Source: Imperialibacter sp040222815 (GTDB taxonomy: Bacteria > Bacteroidota > Bacteroidia > Cytophagales > Cyclobacteriaceae). Taken from it: DNA of 64,000 bases. Where the stretch lies: contig NZ_JAVKCH010000001.1 of assembly GCF_040222815.1 (NCBI RefSeq), positions 124,001-188,000 on the forward strand. The letters run 5' to 3'. The position numbers and the translations under genes were made by a program. Shown piece after piece: positions 8,881 through 18,311 of this stretch. The notes under the pieces were generated by a model. It had not been told where the DNA came from, did not search any database, and was given only the letters and a program-made list of their open reading frames with translations. Each line of letters starts with the position of its first letter. Positions within the stretch are counted from its first letter, which is position 1.

Positions 8881-9240
8881 ATGGCAACTGTCAAATTGAC
8901 TACGCAACAATTCAAAGACGATGTTTTTGACTATACCACCGAAAAAGAGTGGAAATATAAAGGTGAGAAACCCGCTATTATCGACTTCTACGCCGACTGG
9001 TGTGGGCCTTGCAAAATGGTGGCACCGGTGCTTGAGGAGCTGTCCAATGAGCATCCTGAAGTAACTATCTACAAAGTTGATACTGAGGTAGAGCAGGAGC
9101 TGGCCGCCGTTTTTCAAATAAGAAGTATCCCGAGTATGCTCTTTATACCAATGACAAAACAGCCTATGATGCAGGCTGGTGCTTTACCCAAGCATACGTT
9201 GAAAGAGGTCATTGAAAAAGAGTTGGTGGCTTCTGCGTAG
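8881..9240 (+). CDS. trxA: thioredoxin
   Basis: 119 residues, the usual single-domain thioredoxin size with a slightly long N-terminus. The active site WCGPC is at 40-44, the fold-defining cis-proline at 84 (RSIPSM), and PAIIDFYADW is the central strand. It is a cytoplasmic disulfide reductase, kept reduced by thioredoxin reductase. It stands alone on the plus strand, with a TAnnTTTG box upstream and a strong terminator 24 bases after its stop. It has no signal peptide, unlike the thiol oxidoreductases of the cell envelope. Confidence 0.95.
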   Translation: MATVKLTTQQFKDDVFDYTTEKEWKYKGEKPAIIDFYADWCGPCKMVAPVLEELSNEHPEVTIYKVDTEVEQELAAVFQIRSIPSMLFIPMTKQPMMQAGALPKHTLKEVIEKELVASA

Positions 9241-9263
9241 GTCACGAGCCCAAAGGCCTCGTT

Positions 9264-9299
9264 AAAAAAAACTGCACAGGATTGCTGTGCAGTTTTTTT
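9264..9299. terminator. bidirectional rho-independent terminator
   Basis: ACTGCACAG-GATTG-CTGTGCAGT is a perfect 9-bp stem with seven A before it and seven T after it. It can therefore stop trxA on the plus strand and the convergent enolase-superfamily gene on the minus strand. Confidence 0.92.
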
Positions 9300-9343
9300 G
9301 TGCCCTGATATTGGCGGCTCTACTCCGGTATTGTACTTCATCT

Positions 9344-10828
9344 CTAGCTCCAAGTCCTGTCGTGAGAACGTTTCGCATCCCATTCCTTGGTGGGAGCAAA
9401 GTACGAGGTATCACGGGCATCAAGGTGTTGTTTCACCACATCATCTACTAACTCAATCCCCAACCCTGGTGCACTGAGGGGAACGGGGGCAAAGCCTTTG
9501 TCAATCAGCTTTCTTCCGTCTGTGGTTTTTACCATGCCTTCCCACCACGGCAGATCAACGGAATGGTGCTCCAGCGCCAAAAAGTTCTGAGTGGCAGCAG
9601 CGCAATGCACGTTGGCCATAAAAGACACAGGTGTGCCAGCCTGGTGCATGGCCATCGAGATGCCTTTTTCCTCAGCATAATCGCCGATGCGCTTAGTTTC
9701 GAGAAGTCCACCGGAAGAGGCAAGGTCGGGGTGGATGATGTCGACAGCATGAACGTCGATCAACGGCTTACAGTTTTCCAGCAAATAGATGTCTTCACCG
9801 GTGGTAGTTGGCGTTTCCAATGCGTCGGTAATTGTTTTGTGCTGCTCGGTGTATTGCCAGGGCACCATATCTTCAAGCCAGGCAAGACGGTATTTTTCGA
9901 GAGACTTACCCAAACGAATCATATTGTTGAGGTCAAAATGCCCGTAATGATCGGTAGACATTGGAATTTCGTCTCCCACCACGGCACGGACGTCGGCCAC
10001 TCGTTGGGCCAGTATTTCAAATCCCTTTTCCGTTACCTGGATGCCGGTAAATGGGTGCTTTGCATTTGCGTACGACATAAAGTCACCTGAAAATTGAGAA
10101 CCATTCGATCTCCAAAACGCCTGGTTAACCAGTGTTCCCGGAATATCTCTCAACACATTAATGGAAACATCCATTTTCAGCCAGGTATAGCCCTGGTCGA
10201 CGGTACGGTACTTTACTTTTTCCTTGAAAACTTCCAGGTCGGGTGACTCTGGCGTGTCGGCATAGATTCGAACGGTATCCCGGTACCTGCCGCCAAGCAG
10301 TTGCCAGGCGGGCACATTGTAGGCTTTGCCGCATAAATCCCAAAGCGCCATTTCTACTGCACACACACCTCCTGCCTGACGTCCTTGTCCTCCAAACTGC
10401 TTAATGATCTTGAACACCCGTTCTACATTGCACGGGTTTTCTCCCAGTATCCTGCTCTTGAGCATCAAAGCATAGCGGGGGTCTGCCGCATCTCTCACTT
10501 CGCCAAGGCCGTAAATGCCCTGATTGGTGTCGATGCGGATGATGGCTGTGCCTCCCATAACGCCTGTAAGGCAATAGCGCATGTCGGTAATTTTGAGATC
10601 GGAGGGAGCAGACGCCTTCTGAACTTTGGAGGTGGTTTGCGCCATGCCGTCCTCAAAGGACAAGCTCATCAAACCAGCGAGTGACAAACCTCCCAGAGCA
10701 GTTTTCTTTAAAAAGCTGCGTCTGTTATCGGGCGTTTCCGCATTGTCAATTTCAGCCTGGCGCAACAGCGCAGCTTCGCTCTCCCGCTGCTTATTCTTTT
10801 GGATGATTTCTTGTAATATGTTTTTCAT
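9344..10828 (-). CDS. Tat-exported mandelate racemase/enolase-superfamily enzyme (acid-sugar dehydratase-like)
   Basis: 494 residues. A long N-terminal region of 35 residues precedes the twin-arginine motif RRSFLKK (36-42) and a hydrophobic stretch, so the folded enzyme is probably exported through Tat. The body is a complete MR/MLE enzyme: the KMD strand (YTWLKMDVSI), metal-ligand regions STDHYGHFD, WLEDMVPW and TGEDIYL, and a late His in SMAMHQAG. Related enzymes dehydrate or racemise acid sugars such as galactonate; the substrate is not decided. It lies 253 bases after the SusD gene, suggesting a role in processing what that locus takes up. Periplasmic location is unusual for the superfamily. 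Confidence 0.85.
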   Translation of the reverse strand: MKNILQEIIQKNKQRESEAALLRQAEIDNAETPDNRRSFLKKTALGGLSLAGLMSLSFEDGMAQTTSKVQKASAPSDLKITDMRYCLTGVMGGTAIIRIDTNQGIYGLGEVRDAADPRYALMLKSRILGENPCNVERVFKIIKQFGGQGRQAGGVCAVEMALWDLCGKAYNVPAWQLLGGRYRDTVRIYADTPESPDLEVFKEKVKYRTVDQGYTWLKMDVSINVLRDIPGTLVNQAFWRSNGSQFSGDFMSYANAKHPFTGIQVTEKGFEILAQRVADVRAVVGDEIPMSTDHYGHFDLNNMIRLGKSLEKYRLAWLEDMVPWQYTEQHKTITDALETPTTTGEDIYLLENCKPLIDVHAVDIIHPDLASSGGLLETKRIGDYAEEKGISMAMHQAGTPVSFMANVHCAAATQNFLALEHHSVDLPWWEGMVKTTDGRKLIDKGFAPVPLSAPGLGIELVDDVVKQHLDARDTSYFAPTKEWDAKRSHDRTWS

Positions 10829-11081
10829 GGGGTTGTTTTGTTATTTGGATGATCTTTTGAATCAATTCATTGGGCATTGGATGCATGGCAGTACCCGGTA
10901 ATGTCCTTTAGGAACTTACTCAACTGCATCTGTTCTTGCTGGCTCAAGCAATTATTTTACAAGATTGTGAGGGGTGCCATGTATTCTGATTTGCCACTCT
11001 TAGTTTTGGCGCCTACAAACGAGTCAGAATAGTTGGGCTGTAAGAGGTGTTTACAATCAACCTCCTACAACCCGGCTATTT

Positions 11082-12599
11082 CTATTTATCCCACCATACC
11101 CTGGTTTCAAGGTCGTCGGCCCCCTGTGCGGCAATGGCTGCATTGACCTGCTCCGTGTTCACCGAAATTTCAGAGTTGGGGTAGGTGAGGCGGTTGATGA
11201 ATGTTACTTCCCTTCCCGGAAAAGGATTCGGTGACAACGCTGGGAAACTGCTCCGCCTGAAGTTGGCAAATGCCTCTGGCCCGTTCAGGAACGAAGCTAT
11301 CCAATATTGCGTGTTGATTTGTTCCAGTTCTGTACCAGCACCTAATGGATTTGCAGCCAAGTAGGTGTCTCTATCGGTTGCAGCTACAGCTGAAGCGGCA
11401 TCAAAAGTAGCCAGTTGATCCATGTGTGCACTAATGCCCGCTGCAAAGTACTGGGCTGCGGTGCCAGAGGTAATCCAGCCCCTGAACCTCGCTTCTGCGA
11501 GCAACAGGTTGGTTTGTGCTGCTGTTACCAAAAACGCTGGAGAGGCCAATTTGGCCATCCTGCGACGGTCAACCTGGCTGTAGTCATAAAAACTGGCTAG
11601 CCCGTCGTCTTCTGCGGCGCCTGTCACTGTTCCGTTGTCATGACCCAATGGCATACCGATTTGGTCGGCCGCTGCTTTTGAGCCCACTTCAACCACTTGT
11701 GTGGGCCCGGAGGTGGCACCTACGTAACGTATGGCTATGGCCGACAGGCGAGGATCATTTGTAGACTGCAATGCATCAACAAATGGTTTTGCCAGGTAGA
11801 AATTGGCTGCTTCGGTAGAGTTCAGCGTATTCCCCATAGGGTTGGCATAGTTGGCGTCATGCCTGATAAATGCATTGTTGTCATTGGTGAGTATTACCCC
11901 GCCGTTGAAAGCCGCTGCTACAGTGGATTGCGCTGTTGCGGGTGAAACTTCACTAAGTCTCATTCCAGCTCGAAGCATCAAAGAATAGCCAAATTTTCTC
12001 CATTTTTCCACGTCTCCGCCAAAAAGCACATCCGCTCTTTCCACTCTGCCGCTAGCGGTCAGCGCAGCAGATGCCTCCTGGAGCTCCTGAATTATTTTCG
12101 GATAGATCGACTCCTGGGTATCATACGCCGGGAAGAAAATCTGCGTGTTGTAGCCATCTCCTCCTTCAGAGTAGGGGATGTTACCGTACGTGTCGGTGAG
12201 TACCATGAAGGCGTTAGCTTGCAGAATTCTTGCCATGCTTACGAGGTTGACTCTGGCAGGATCTCCACTTGCTTGCGCAATTACGTCCTTGGTGTTTCGA
12301 ATGACATTTCGGTAATAGTTTTGCCAGTTTCCCTGAGTGGATGCCCGGTTGTCCTGATTGTAATTGGCCCCGGTAAGCACACCAGAGTTGGGCGTCACTA
12401 TTTGCTGTACAATTCCAATTTCATACACAAGCTGTGCGGTTTGAAAGGAAGAGTTAAGAACGGCCCTGTTCAGTATAAAAGCAGGGTCGATGGCCGTTGC
12501 AGCCGTTTTGCTCTCGTTCATTTCGTCAAAATCCTTGTCACACGAGGTGATGAAGACAAACGAAAGAACAATTAGAAAGAGTCTATTTATGTTTTTCAT
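11082..12599 (-). CDS. SusD/RagB-family outer-membrane lipoprotein
   Basis: 505 residues. The lipobox VFITSC puts the lipidated Cys at 20. SusD features include the N-terminal FDEMNESKTAATAIDPAFIL region, a tetratricopeptide-like helical body (MARILQANAFMVLTDTYG) and a C-terminal region ending LETRVWWDK. The short form and motifs fit the SusD-like_2 group. It is the surface lipoprotein that closes over the SusC channel and captures substrate. It starts 11 bases after the SusC gene, in the usual SusC-SusD order. Confidence 0.93.
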   Translation of the reverse strand: MKNINRLFLIVLSFVFITSCDKDFDEMNESKTAATAIDPAFILNRAVLNSSFQTAQLVYEIGIVQQIVTPNSGVLTGANYNQDNRASTQGNWQNYYRNVIRNTKDVIAQASGDPARVNLVSMARILQANAFMVLTDTYGNIPYSEGGDGYNTQIFFPAYDTQESIYPKIIQELQEASAALTASGRVERADVLFGGDVEKWRKFGYSLMLRAGMRLSEVSPATAQSTVAAAFNGGVILTNDNNAFIRHDANYANPMGNTLNSTEAANFYLAKPFVDALQSTNDPRLSAIAIRYVGATSGPTQVVEVGSKAAADQIGMPLGHDNGTVTGAAEDDGLASFYDYSQVDRRRMAKLASPAFLVTAAQTNLLLAEARFRGWITSGTAAQYFAAGISAHMDQLATFDAASAVAATDRDTYLAANPLGAGTELEQINTQYWIASFLNGPEAFANFRRSSFPALSPNPFPGREVTFINRLTYPNSEISVNTEQVNAAIAAQGADDLETRVWWDK

Positions 12600-12610
12600 G
12601 ATAGGGCTGA

Positions 12611-15600
12611 TTAAAATTTAACATTTAGGTTGAAACCCATGCTTCGGGTAGTGAGAAGACCTGGCGATTCCATACCAACCAAATTGTCGGAACTGTAACC
12701 AAAGCTTTCGGGGTCAATATTGTCCACCCATTTTTTCAGCAGAAACACGTTGTTGGCAACCAGGTTGAGTCGCAAACCTTTAATAAATGAGTTGGGCTCA
12801 AAGAACCTGGTAAAGTCATAACCTGCAGTTATTTGACGCACCTTCCAGTAGCCTCCATTGTACACCACAGGTTCAATAAGTGCCTGAGACCTCACTATTT
12901 CCCAATAGGACTGAACAGGCGCCACCACGGCGTTCACGTTACCGTCGATGTCAACGCCATCGCCCACAACTCCGTTTTCTCTGCCTTCAAGTGTAGCTTT
13001 GTGAAGACCATGACGGTAGGCATTGAAGTTGGTGCCAGATAGCATCTTGTTTCCCAACTTGAAATCGATGAGGAAGGATACGCTTACACCTTTGTAATTA
13101 AAGGCATTGTTAAAGCCGCCAACCCACTTTGGAAGTGCACTGCCAAAATTAACCAACTCCAGGGTTCTCAGGGGCAGACCATTCGTTCCAAATATTTGAC
13201 GACCGCTGTCATCCCTTCTGTAGCCGAAACCGGCAATCTGCCCCATTTCCTCGCCCACTATTTGCCTCAATTCTCCATTAAACACGTGGGTACCCACGGT
13301 GATTCGTTCTCCTGGCGTATCCGTTAGGAGACTGAGTACCTTGGTAATATTGTAGGCACCATTAAAGGTAAAGTCCCAGGAGAAGTCACTTGTTCGGACA
13401 GGACTGAAATTGAGCAACATTTCAATACCCTTGTTTTGGCTTTGGCCGCTATTGATACGTGAATCGACAAAACCAGATGCATCAGATATTTGAGCAGAAA
13501 CGATCTGGTCAGTAGTTATTTTTTTGTAAACCGCAAGATCTAACCCAACCCGATTGTTGAACATTTTCAGCTCAATACCCAGCTCGGTTTCGGCAATTTC
13601 CATTGGCCTTAGGTTCGGGTTAGGCACTGTGCTGCCGTTTGAACCACCAACGGGCTGACCTGACCCCGACGGGTTGAGTGCTAAATTGGAATTAACACCA
13701 TAAAACAGGACATTGGAGTAGGGGGGCACGTCGGTGTCGCTACCCACCCTTGCATAAGCAGCTCTGAACTTGCCAAAGTTTAGCCAGCTAGGTGCGTCAA
13801 AGGACTCAGAAAACACATAGCTAGCTGATACTGATGGGTAAATAATGCTTCGGTTCTCTTCAGACAGCGTGGAAAACCAGTCGTTACGAAGCGTTGCGTT
13901 CAGGTAAACAAAGCGCTTGTAGTTCACTTCGGCAGACCCATACAGAGAATTAACCCCTCTTTCGGACAGGTCGTAAATTGGATCCTTGGCTCTTCCGTTT
14001 TGAACCGTGTAGAGATCTCTCACAACGAAATCGGTCACCTGCACGCTATTTAGGTCTGACCTTCTGTACATCTGGTTGCCACCGGCAGTGATGTTAACCC
14101 CGATGTCACCAAATTCTTTGGTTCCAGAAATCAGGAAGTCGGAATTGATCTCTCTAAACCTCCGAGAATCCTGCGTATACAGACCATTGACGAAGCCAGC
14201 CGGCGCCGTGGCACGTGATGCCTGCCCTGTGGGGAAGTTGTTGTATTCCTGGTCACGAGACCAGTAGTCCTGACCTACACGACCCTGCACAAAGAGCCAG
14301 TTCGTAATGTCATATTTGACGGAAATGTTACCAAATATTCTGTCACGACGGATATTCTGAAACTGATCCGACAAAACGAAATAAGGATTCGTTCTGTTTC
14401 TAAAGCGTGAGTAAACGAACTCATTCCCATCCGCATCGTGGCTATTTGCCTTCAACACATCCAGAGGCATTGAATTGGACATCGCCATCAGAGAGGTGGG
14501 AATGGTGTTGTCTTGCTGGCCGACGTTTGGCGGGTTTTTGTTGTACTCGTTGGAGTAGTTGACATTTCCCTTGAAGCTCAGTTTATCTGATAAGTCGTAG
14601 CCAAAGCCGAGGTTAATAGTTTTTCTTTCATATGTGTTGTTGGGTACTATTCCCTGGCTGTTCATGTTAGCAAAAGACAGGTTGAGACCACCTTTGTCTG
14701 AATTTGCAGCCAATGATACCGTATTGGTGAGGTTTTGGCCGTTGCGGTAAAAGTCCTTCAGTCTTCCTCTTTGAGGCTCGTAGGGAACCGTTAGTCCGTC
14801 AAACAACACATGGGTCATGCCTGGCTGAAATTTCTCACCGAACGACCACTGGCCCGACGTGGGGTTGGCTGTTGTAGGACGTACACCGTTTTCACCCTGA
14901 CCATATTCGTATTGGTAGTCGGTGAAGTCGAGAGGTGTGTCGTTGGTGTAGTTCATGTTGTAGGTAACGCCTAGACCTTTAGCAGTTCCCCTTGATTTGG
15001 TCGTGATCATGATAACCCCATCTTTTGCACGAGAACCATAAAGGGCCGACGCTGCCGCTCCTTTCAACACGGTCATGCTTTCTATGTCATCAGGGTTGAT
15101 GCTGGAAAGTCCGTCTCCGCCATCGGAAGTGTTTCCCCCGCCTCTAACGCCAATTGAGCTGTCAGATCCTGAATTACCGGGGTTGCTGCCAAAGTTTGTA
15201 TTGTCGATGGGTACGCCATTGACAACGATGAGAGGGTTGTTTTGACCGGAAATAGAAGACTGACCACGGATGCGGATCTTTGACGTGCCCGCAGGGCCGG
15301 TTCCAAGGCCAGAGATGCTTACACCAGCGATTTTGCCCGTCAGCGCATTCATCATGTTGGGCGTTCTGTTGATTGAAAGCTCATCAGAGTTTATTGTTGA
15401 TGTAGCATACCCGAGGCTTTTGGCCGATCTTTCCAGGCCAAGGGCAGTCACTACCACTGTCTCCAGCGACTTAACGTCCAGTTGCAGGGAGATGTCAATC
15501 ACACTTCTTGCCCCCACAGTCACTTCCTGTGTAGCATAACCGATGGCAGAAAAAACCAATACCGTATTTTCATCGGGCACTGAAAGTGAATACTTTCCAC

Positions 15601-16177
15601 TTGCATCAGTAGATGTTCCGCTTGAAGATCCTTTCAGGATGACGTTCACACCCGGAAACCCATTTCCATTTTCATCCTTTACGGTGCCACTTACTGTGAA
15701 ATCAGGCTGGCTTTCCCGTTTCTGTTTGTGGTTTGATTTTCCGAAGACCTTAAAATCGAGGTTGGTAGCTGGAGAGGTTACACCGGCTGAAAGGTCAGGT
15801 GCCTTTGACGTTGAGGCTGACTCTGACAGCCCGGCATTCCTGAGGCTTTTTAAGGAGATAACGTAAAAACCTGAGCCTGCTTTTTCATAGTAAAGCTCTG
15901 TTTCACTCAACAATTCACCAAGCGCTTCCTCAACGTTTCGTATGTCGGAGGACGGTGCCTGCACTTTCTTGTCTTTTACCCATTCATCCCGATAGGCAAT
16001 TGACACATTGAACTTCCTTTCCAGCTGCTCCAAGCCCTTTTCTAGTAAAATGGACTCAGACTCGGTGTCCGCAATCGATTGCGGTCTAAAAGCTGACGCA
16101 AGTACGTTTTCGTACTGTGAGACTGCCTGATGTGCCACCAAACAGGTAATAAAAACAATCAGATAAAGCTTTCTCAT
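12611..16177 (-). CDS. SusC/RagA TonB-dependent transporter with STN domain
   Basis: 1188 residues. After the signal peptide (LYLIVFITCLVAHQAVSQ) comes an STN domain (about 40-115, LERKFNVSIAYRDEW), which marks transporters that signal through an ECF sigma/anti-sigma pair. A carboxypeptidase-regulatory-like domain follows (about 160-240, VSGTVKDENGNGFPGVNVIL), then the plug (around 250-390, with INPDDIESMTVLKGAAASAL) and a 22-strand-type barrel ending FNLNVKF. It imports a large ligand across the outer membrane using TonB. The FecR and sigma genes lie just upstream on the same strand, as expected for this signalling type. Confidence 0.96.
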   Translation of the reverse strand: MRKLYLIVFITCLVAHQAVSQYENVLASAFRPQSIADTESESILLEKGLEQLERKFNVSIAYRDEWVKDKKVQAPSSDIRNVEEALGELLSETELYYEKAGSGFYVISLKSLRNAGLSESASTSKAPDLSAGVTSPATNLDFKVFGKSNHKQKRESQPDFTVSGTVKDENGNGFPGVNVILKGSSSGTSTDASGKYSLSVPDENTVLVFSAIGYATQEVTVGARSVIDISLQLDVKSLETVVVTALGLERSAKSLGYATSTINSDELSINRTPNMMNALTGKIAGVSISGLGTGPAGTSKIRIRGQSSISGQNNPLIVVNGVPIDNTNFGSNPGNSGSDSSIGVRGGGNTSDGGDGLSSINPDDIESMTVLKGAAASALYGSRAKDGVIMITTKSRGTAKGLGVTYNMNYTNDTPLDFTDYQYEYGQGENGVRPTTANPTSGQWSFGEKFQPGMTHVLFDGLTVPYEPQRGRLKDFYRNGQNLTNTVSLAANSDKGGLNLSFANMNSQGIVPNNTYERKTINLGFGYDLSDKLSFKGNVNYSNEYNKNPPNVGQQDNTIPTSLMAMSNSMPLDVLKANSHDADGNEFVYSRFRNRTNPYFVLSDQFQNIRRDRIFGNISVKYDITNWLFVQGRVGQDYWSRDQEYNNFPTGQASRATAPAGFVNGLYTQDSRRFREINSDFLISGTKEFGDIGVNITAGGNQMYRRSDLNSVQVTDFVVRDLYTVQNGRAKDPIYDLSERGVNSLYGSAEVNYKRFVYLNATLRNDWFSTLSEENRSIIYPSVSASYVFSESFDAPSWLNFGKFRAAYARVGSDTDVPPYSNVLFYGVNSNLALNPSGSGQPVGGSNGSTVPNPNLRPMEIAETELGIELKMFNNRVGLDLAVYKKITTDQIVSAQISDASGFVDSRINSGQSQNKGIEMLLNFSPVRTSDFSWDFTFNGAYNITKVLSLLTDTPGERITVGTHVFNGELRQIVGEEMGQIAGFGYRRDDSGRQIFGTNGLPLRTLELVNFGSALPKWVGGFNNAFNYKGVSVSFLIDFKLGNKMLSGTNFNAYRHGLHKATLEGRENGVVGDGVDIDGNVNAVVAPVQSYWEIVRSQALIEPVVYNGGYWKVRQITAGYDFTRFFEPNSFIKGLRLNLVANNVFLLKKWVDNIDPESFGYSSDNLVGMESPGLLTTRSMGFNLNVKF

Positions 16178-16222
16178 AATAGTTTAAAGTAGGTGTTATC
16201 ATTATTTTTTACGTAAGTATTA

Positions 16223-17227
16223 TCAATCCTTTAAAAGGTAGTAATCCTTCTTTTTTTCCGCTTTTAGCTGAAAAACCTTAGCTACCTGAAGGACAAAACT
16301 TTCTGAATCTCCCACAGGCATCGACCCCGACACCGTTTGATCCAGCATTGCATCGGCGTCAACACGTATGGTCACTCCAAAGTTGTTGTTGGCCATTTCT
16401 ATCATTTCTCTCAAAGACGTTTTATCAAGGATCACTTTTTTGTCGGTCCAGGCAGCATATACTTCGGTGTTTACCTGTCGCTTGCTGAATTGCTTGTTTT
16501 TGTATTCGACCAATTCACCCGGCTGCATTAAAATCTTTTCTTCTTTGTTTTTGCCTGGAAAACTAAGGGCGATCTGGCCTGTGTTCAGGACTACCTTGGT
16601 GTCGGCTTTGCGATGATATACGTTGAAGCTGGTTCCAAGCACTTCTACTGCGACCCCATCTGCCACTTTCACCCTGAATGGCTGGTGGTTAAGGGTATGC
16701 ACCACTTCGAAAAAAGCTTCCCCGTCCAGCCAAACTTCTCTTAGCCCTTTTTCGCTCCAGTCGTTTCGGAACTCAATGCTCGAATTAGCATTCAGAACCA
16801 CTGAAGAGCTATCTGGGAGTTGTATTTCCTTGGTTTCACCGTAAGCAGTCTCGTAGCGAAAGGTGGCGTTCCGATTGGCAATAAAAAATACCGACAACCC
16901 GATGGCTACCAGGGCCACCACAGCCGCAGCAGACCACAACCATCGTCGACGGCGTGGTTCGGCCTGGATGGCTCCTGTAGCATGATGAGGATCGTTTTTT
17001 ATACTGTTCCAAAGTCCTGATACTTCCGAATCAGAAAGCGCATACGCCGGAAAGTCGAGCTTTTTCAGCAGCGCAATAGCTTCTTCAACATCGGCGGCTT
17101 TGTCCGGATGTTTTGCGATCCATTCCCTCCAAAAGGCATTGCTTTGGTCGCTGGGTTTCCAAACCCAGGTCCGAAAGGAATCGTCCATTGCGAAGTCGTT
17201 CGCCGAAAAGTGGTAATAGTCTTTCAC
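16223..17227 (-). CDS. FecR-family anti-sigma factor
   Basis: 334 residues. A cytoplasmic N-terminal part (WREWIAKHPDKAADVEEAI) binds the sigma factor, one membrane segment spans 96-117, and a FecR domain follows (TAYGETKEIQLPDSSSVVLN, LDGEAFFEVVH, VEVLGTSFNV). The C-terminal part (TSLREMIEMANNNFGVTIRV) is the DUF4974-type domain found in Bacteroidota FecR proteins. The periplasmic portion senses the STN domain of the SusC transporter, whose gene starts 45 bases downstream. Confidence 0.94.
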   Translation of the reverse strand: MKDYYHFSANDFAMDDSFRTWVWKPSDQSNAFWREWIAKHPDKAADVEEAIALLKKLDFPAYALSDSEVSGLWNSIKNDPHHATGAIQAEPRRRRWLWSAAAVVALVAIGLSVFFIANRNATFRYETAYGETKEIQLPDSSSVVLNANSSIEFRNDWSEKGLREVWLDGEAFFEVVHTLNHQPFRVKVADGVAVEVLGTSFNVYHRKADTKVVLNTGQIALSFPGKNKEEKILMQPGELVEYKNKQFSKRQVNTEVYAAWTDKKVILDKTSLREMIEMANNNFGVTIRVDADAMLDQTVSGSMPVGDSESFVLQVAKVFQLKAEKKKDYYLLKD

Positions 17228-17327
17228 TAGAAACTTATTTAATACTTAGAAGAGAAGAGCATCGCCTGTTTCTCATCACTTTTTTTGAAATTTTTTTTTT
17301 ATCACGCAAGAAAAGCCCGAAAGGAGG

Positions 17328-17924
17328 TCAGAAGGAGGGATTATCCTTCAGTTTTTTCTTCAACACCGTTAGTGCTTTTGATATCAGGTTGTAGACGGAA
17401 TCCACATGCACCTCCATAATAGAGGAGACTTCATGATAGCTCAACTCGTTGAAAAACTTGAGAAAAATGGCTTCCCGTTGCCGTTTCGTCAGGGCATCAA
17501 AGCTTAGCTTTAGCAGTTCGAGTTGCTGCTTTTTGGTTTCCCCGGCAATCATCGATTCTTCGGTGGATGGAATGAATTCAAACATGCTGTCGGGGTCGCC
17601 TTGAAACGGGAGAGTAAATTTCCGGTTGGCCATGATCCGACTGATGAGCAGTCGGCGGAAGGATTTGAACAGGTAGTAATTCACTGAACCAGCTACTCCC
17701 AGCGTCTCTCTTTTGCTCCACAGCCTGGCGAAAAGCTCCTGGAGGCAGTCTTTGACCAACTCTCTGTCACGACAGTTGTGCATCCCATAGTTGAAGAGCC
17801 TGTTCACATGCCGCTTGTACAGCACAGAAAATGCCAGTTCGTTACCCGCCTTGAATTGCCCCCAAAGCACTTCATCATCAAGCGATCCTGCCTCAGTTGT
17901 CGATATGAGGGCCCGGCTATTCAA
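17328..17924 (-). CDS. ECF RNA polymerase sigma factor
   Basis: 198 residues. Region 2 (about 27-95) includes LAFSVLYKRHVNRLFNYG and DCLQELFARLW, and region 4 (about 135-190) includes LTKRQREAIFLKFFNELSYHEVSSIM. The pattern fits the Bacteroidota FecI-like group. It is released by the FecR protein when the SusC transporter meets its ligand, and then transcribes the transport operon. It is the first gene of the sigma-FecR-SusC-SusD block; 100 bases separate it from the FecR gene, so a promoter could lie between them. Confidence 0.94.
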   Translation of the reverse strand: MNSRALISTTEAGSLDDEVLWGQFKAGNELAFSVLYKRHVNRLFNYGMHNCRDRELVKDCLQELFARLWSKRETLGVAGSVNYYLFKSFRRLLISRIMANRKFTLPFQGDPDSMFEFIPSTEESMIAGETKKQQLELLKLSFDALTKRQREAIFLKFFNELSYHEVSSIMEVHVDSVYNLISKALTVLKKKLKDNPSF

Positions 17925-18311
17925 TGAGGTGTGCTGGATTGATGAGTTTGATCGGGATGGTGCTTCTGGTGGATGGCCATACCTCTACTGCCGCCTGAGA
18001 GAATTTCACTGGCACCGTATCTTTCACCCTAAAGAGAGCGCTCACCATCCCTATTAGCATTTTCTTTCCGCTAGTTGGCTGAAAATCCACAAGTCAGGGC
18101 TTCAAAGTATAGAAACCCAATGATGTCCCGGACGGCAACTTAAGAAGGACACCATCATTGCAGACGTTATGACACTGAATATACTACTATAAGCGCAAAT
18201 GAGCTAATGAATAAGCAAGAGAAAAATGTTTAAACCACTCTTCAGTAGCAATTTTTCCGCTTGATTTTGAATAGTATAGGGAATTGACGGTTTTGGCAAG
18301 CGCCTGTTAGT
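17925..18311. other. 387-base intergenic region without a recognised gene
   Basis: It lies between the sigma-factor start and the 3' end of the DJ-1-like gene. No convincing frame, RNA or strong hairpin was seen. It must hold the promoter of the sigma gene on the minus strand; no good TAnnTTTG box could be assigned. Confidence 0.5.
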
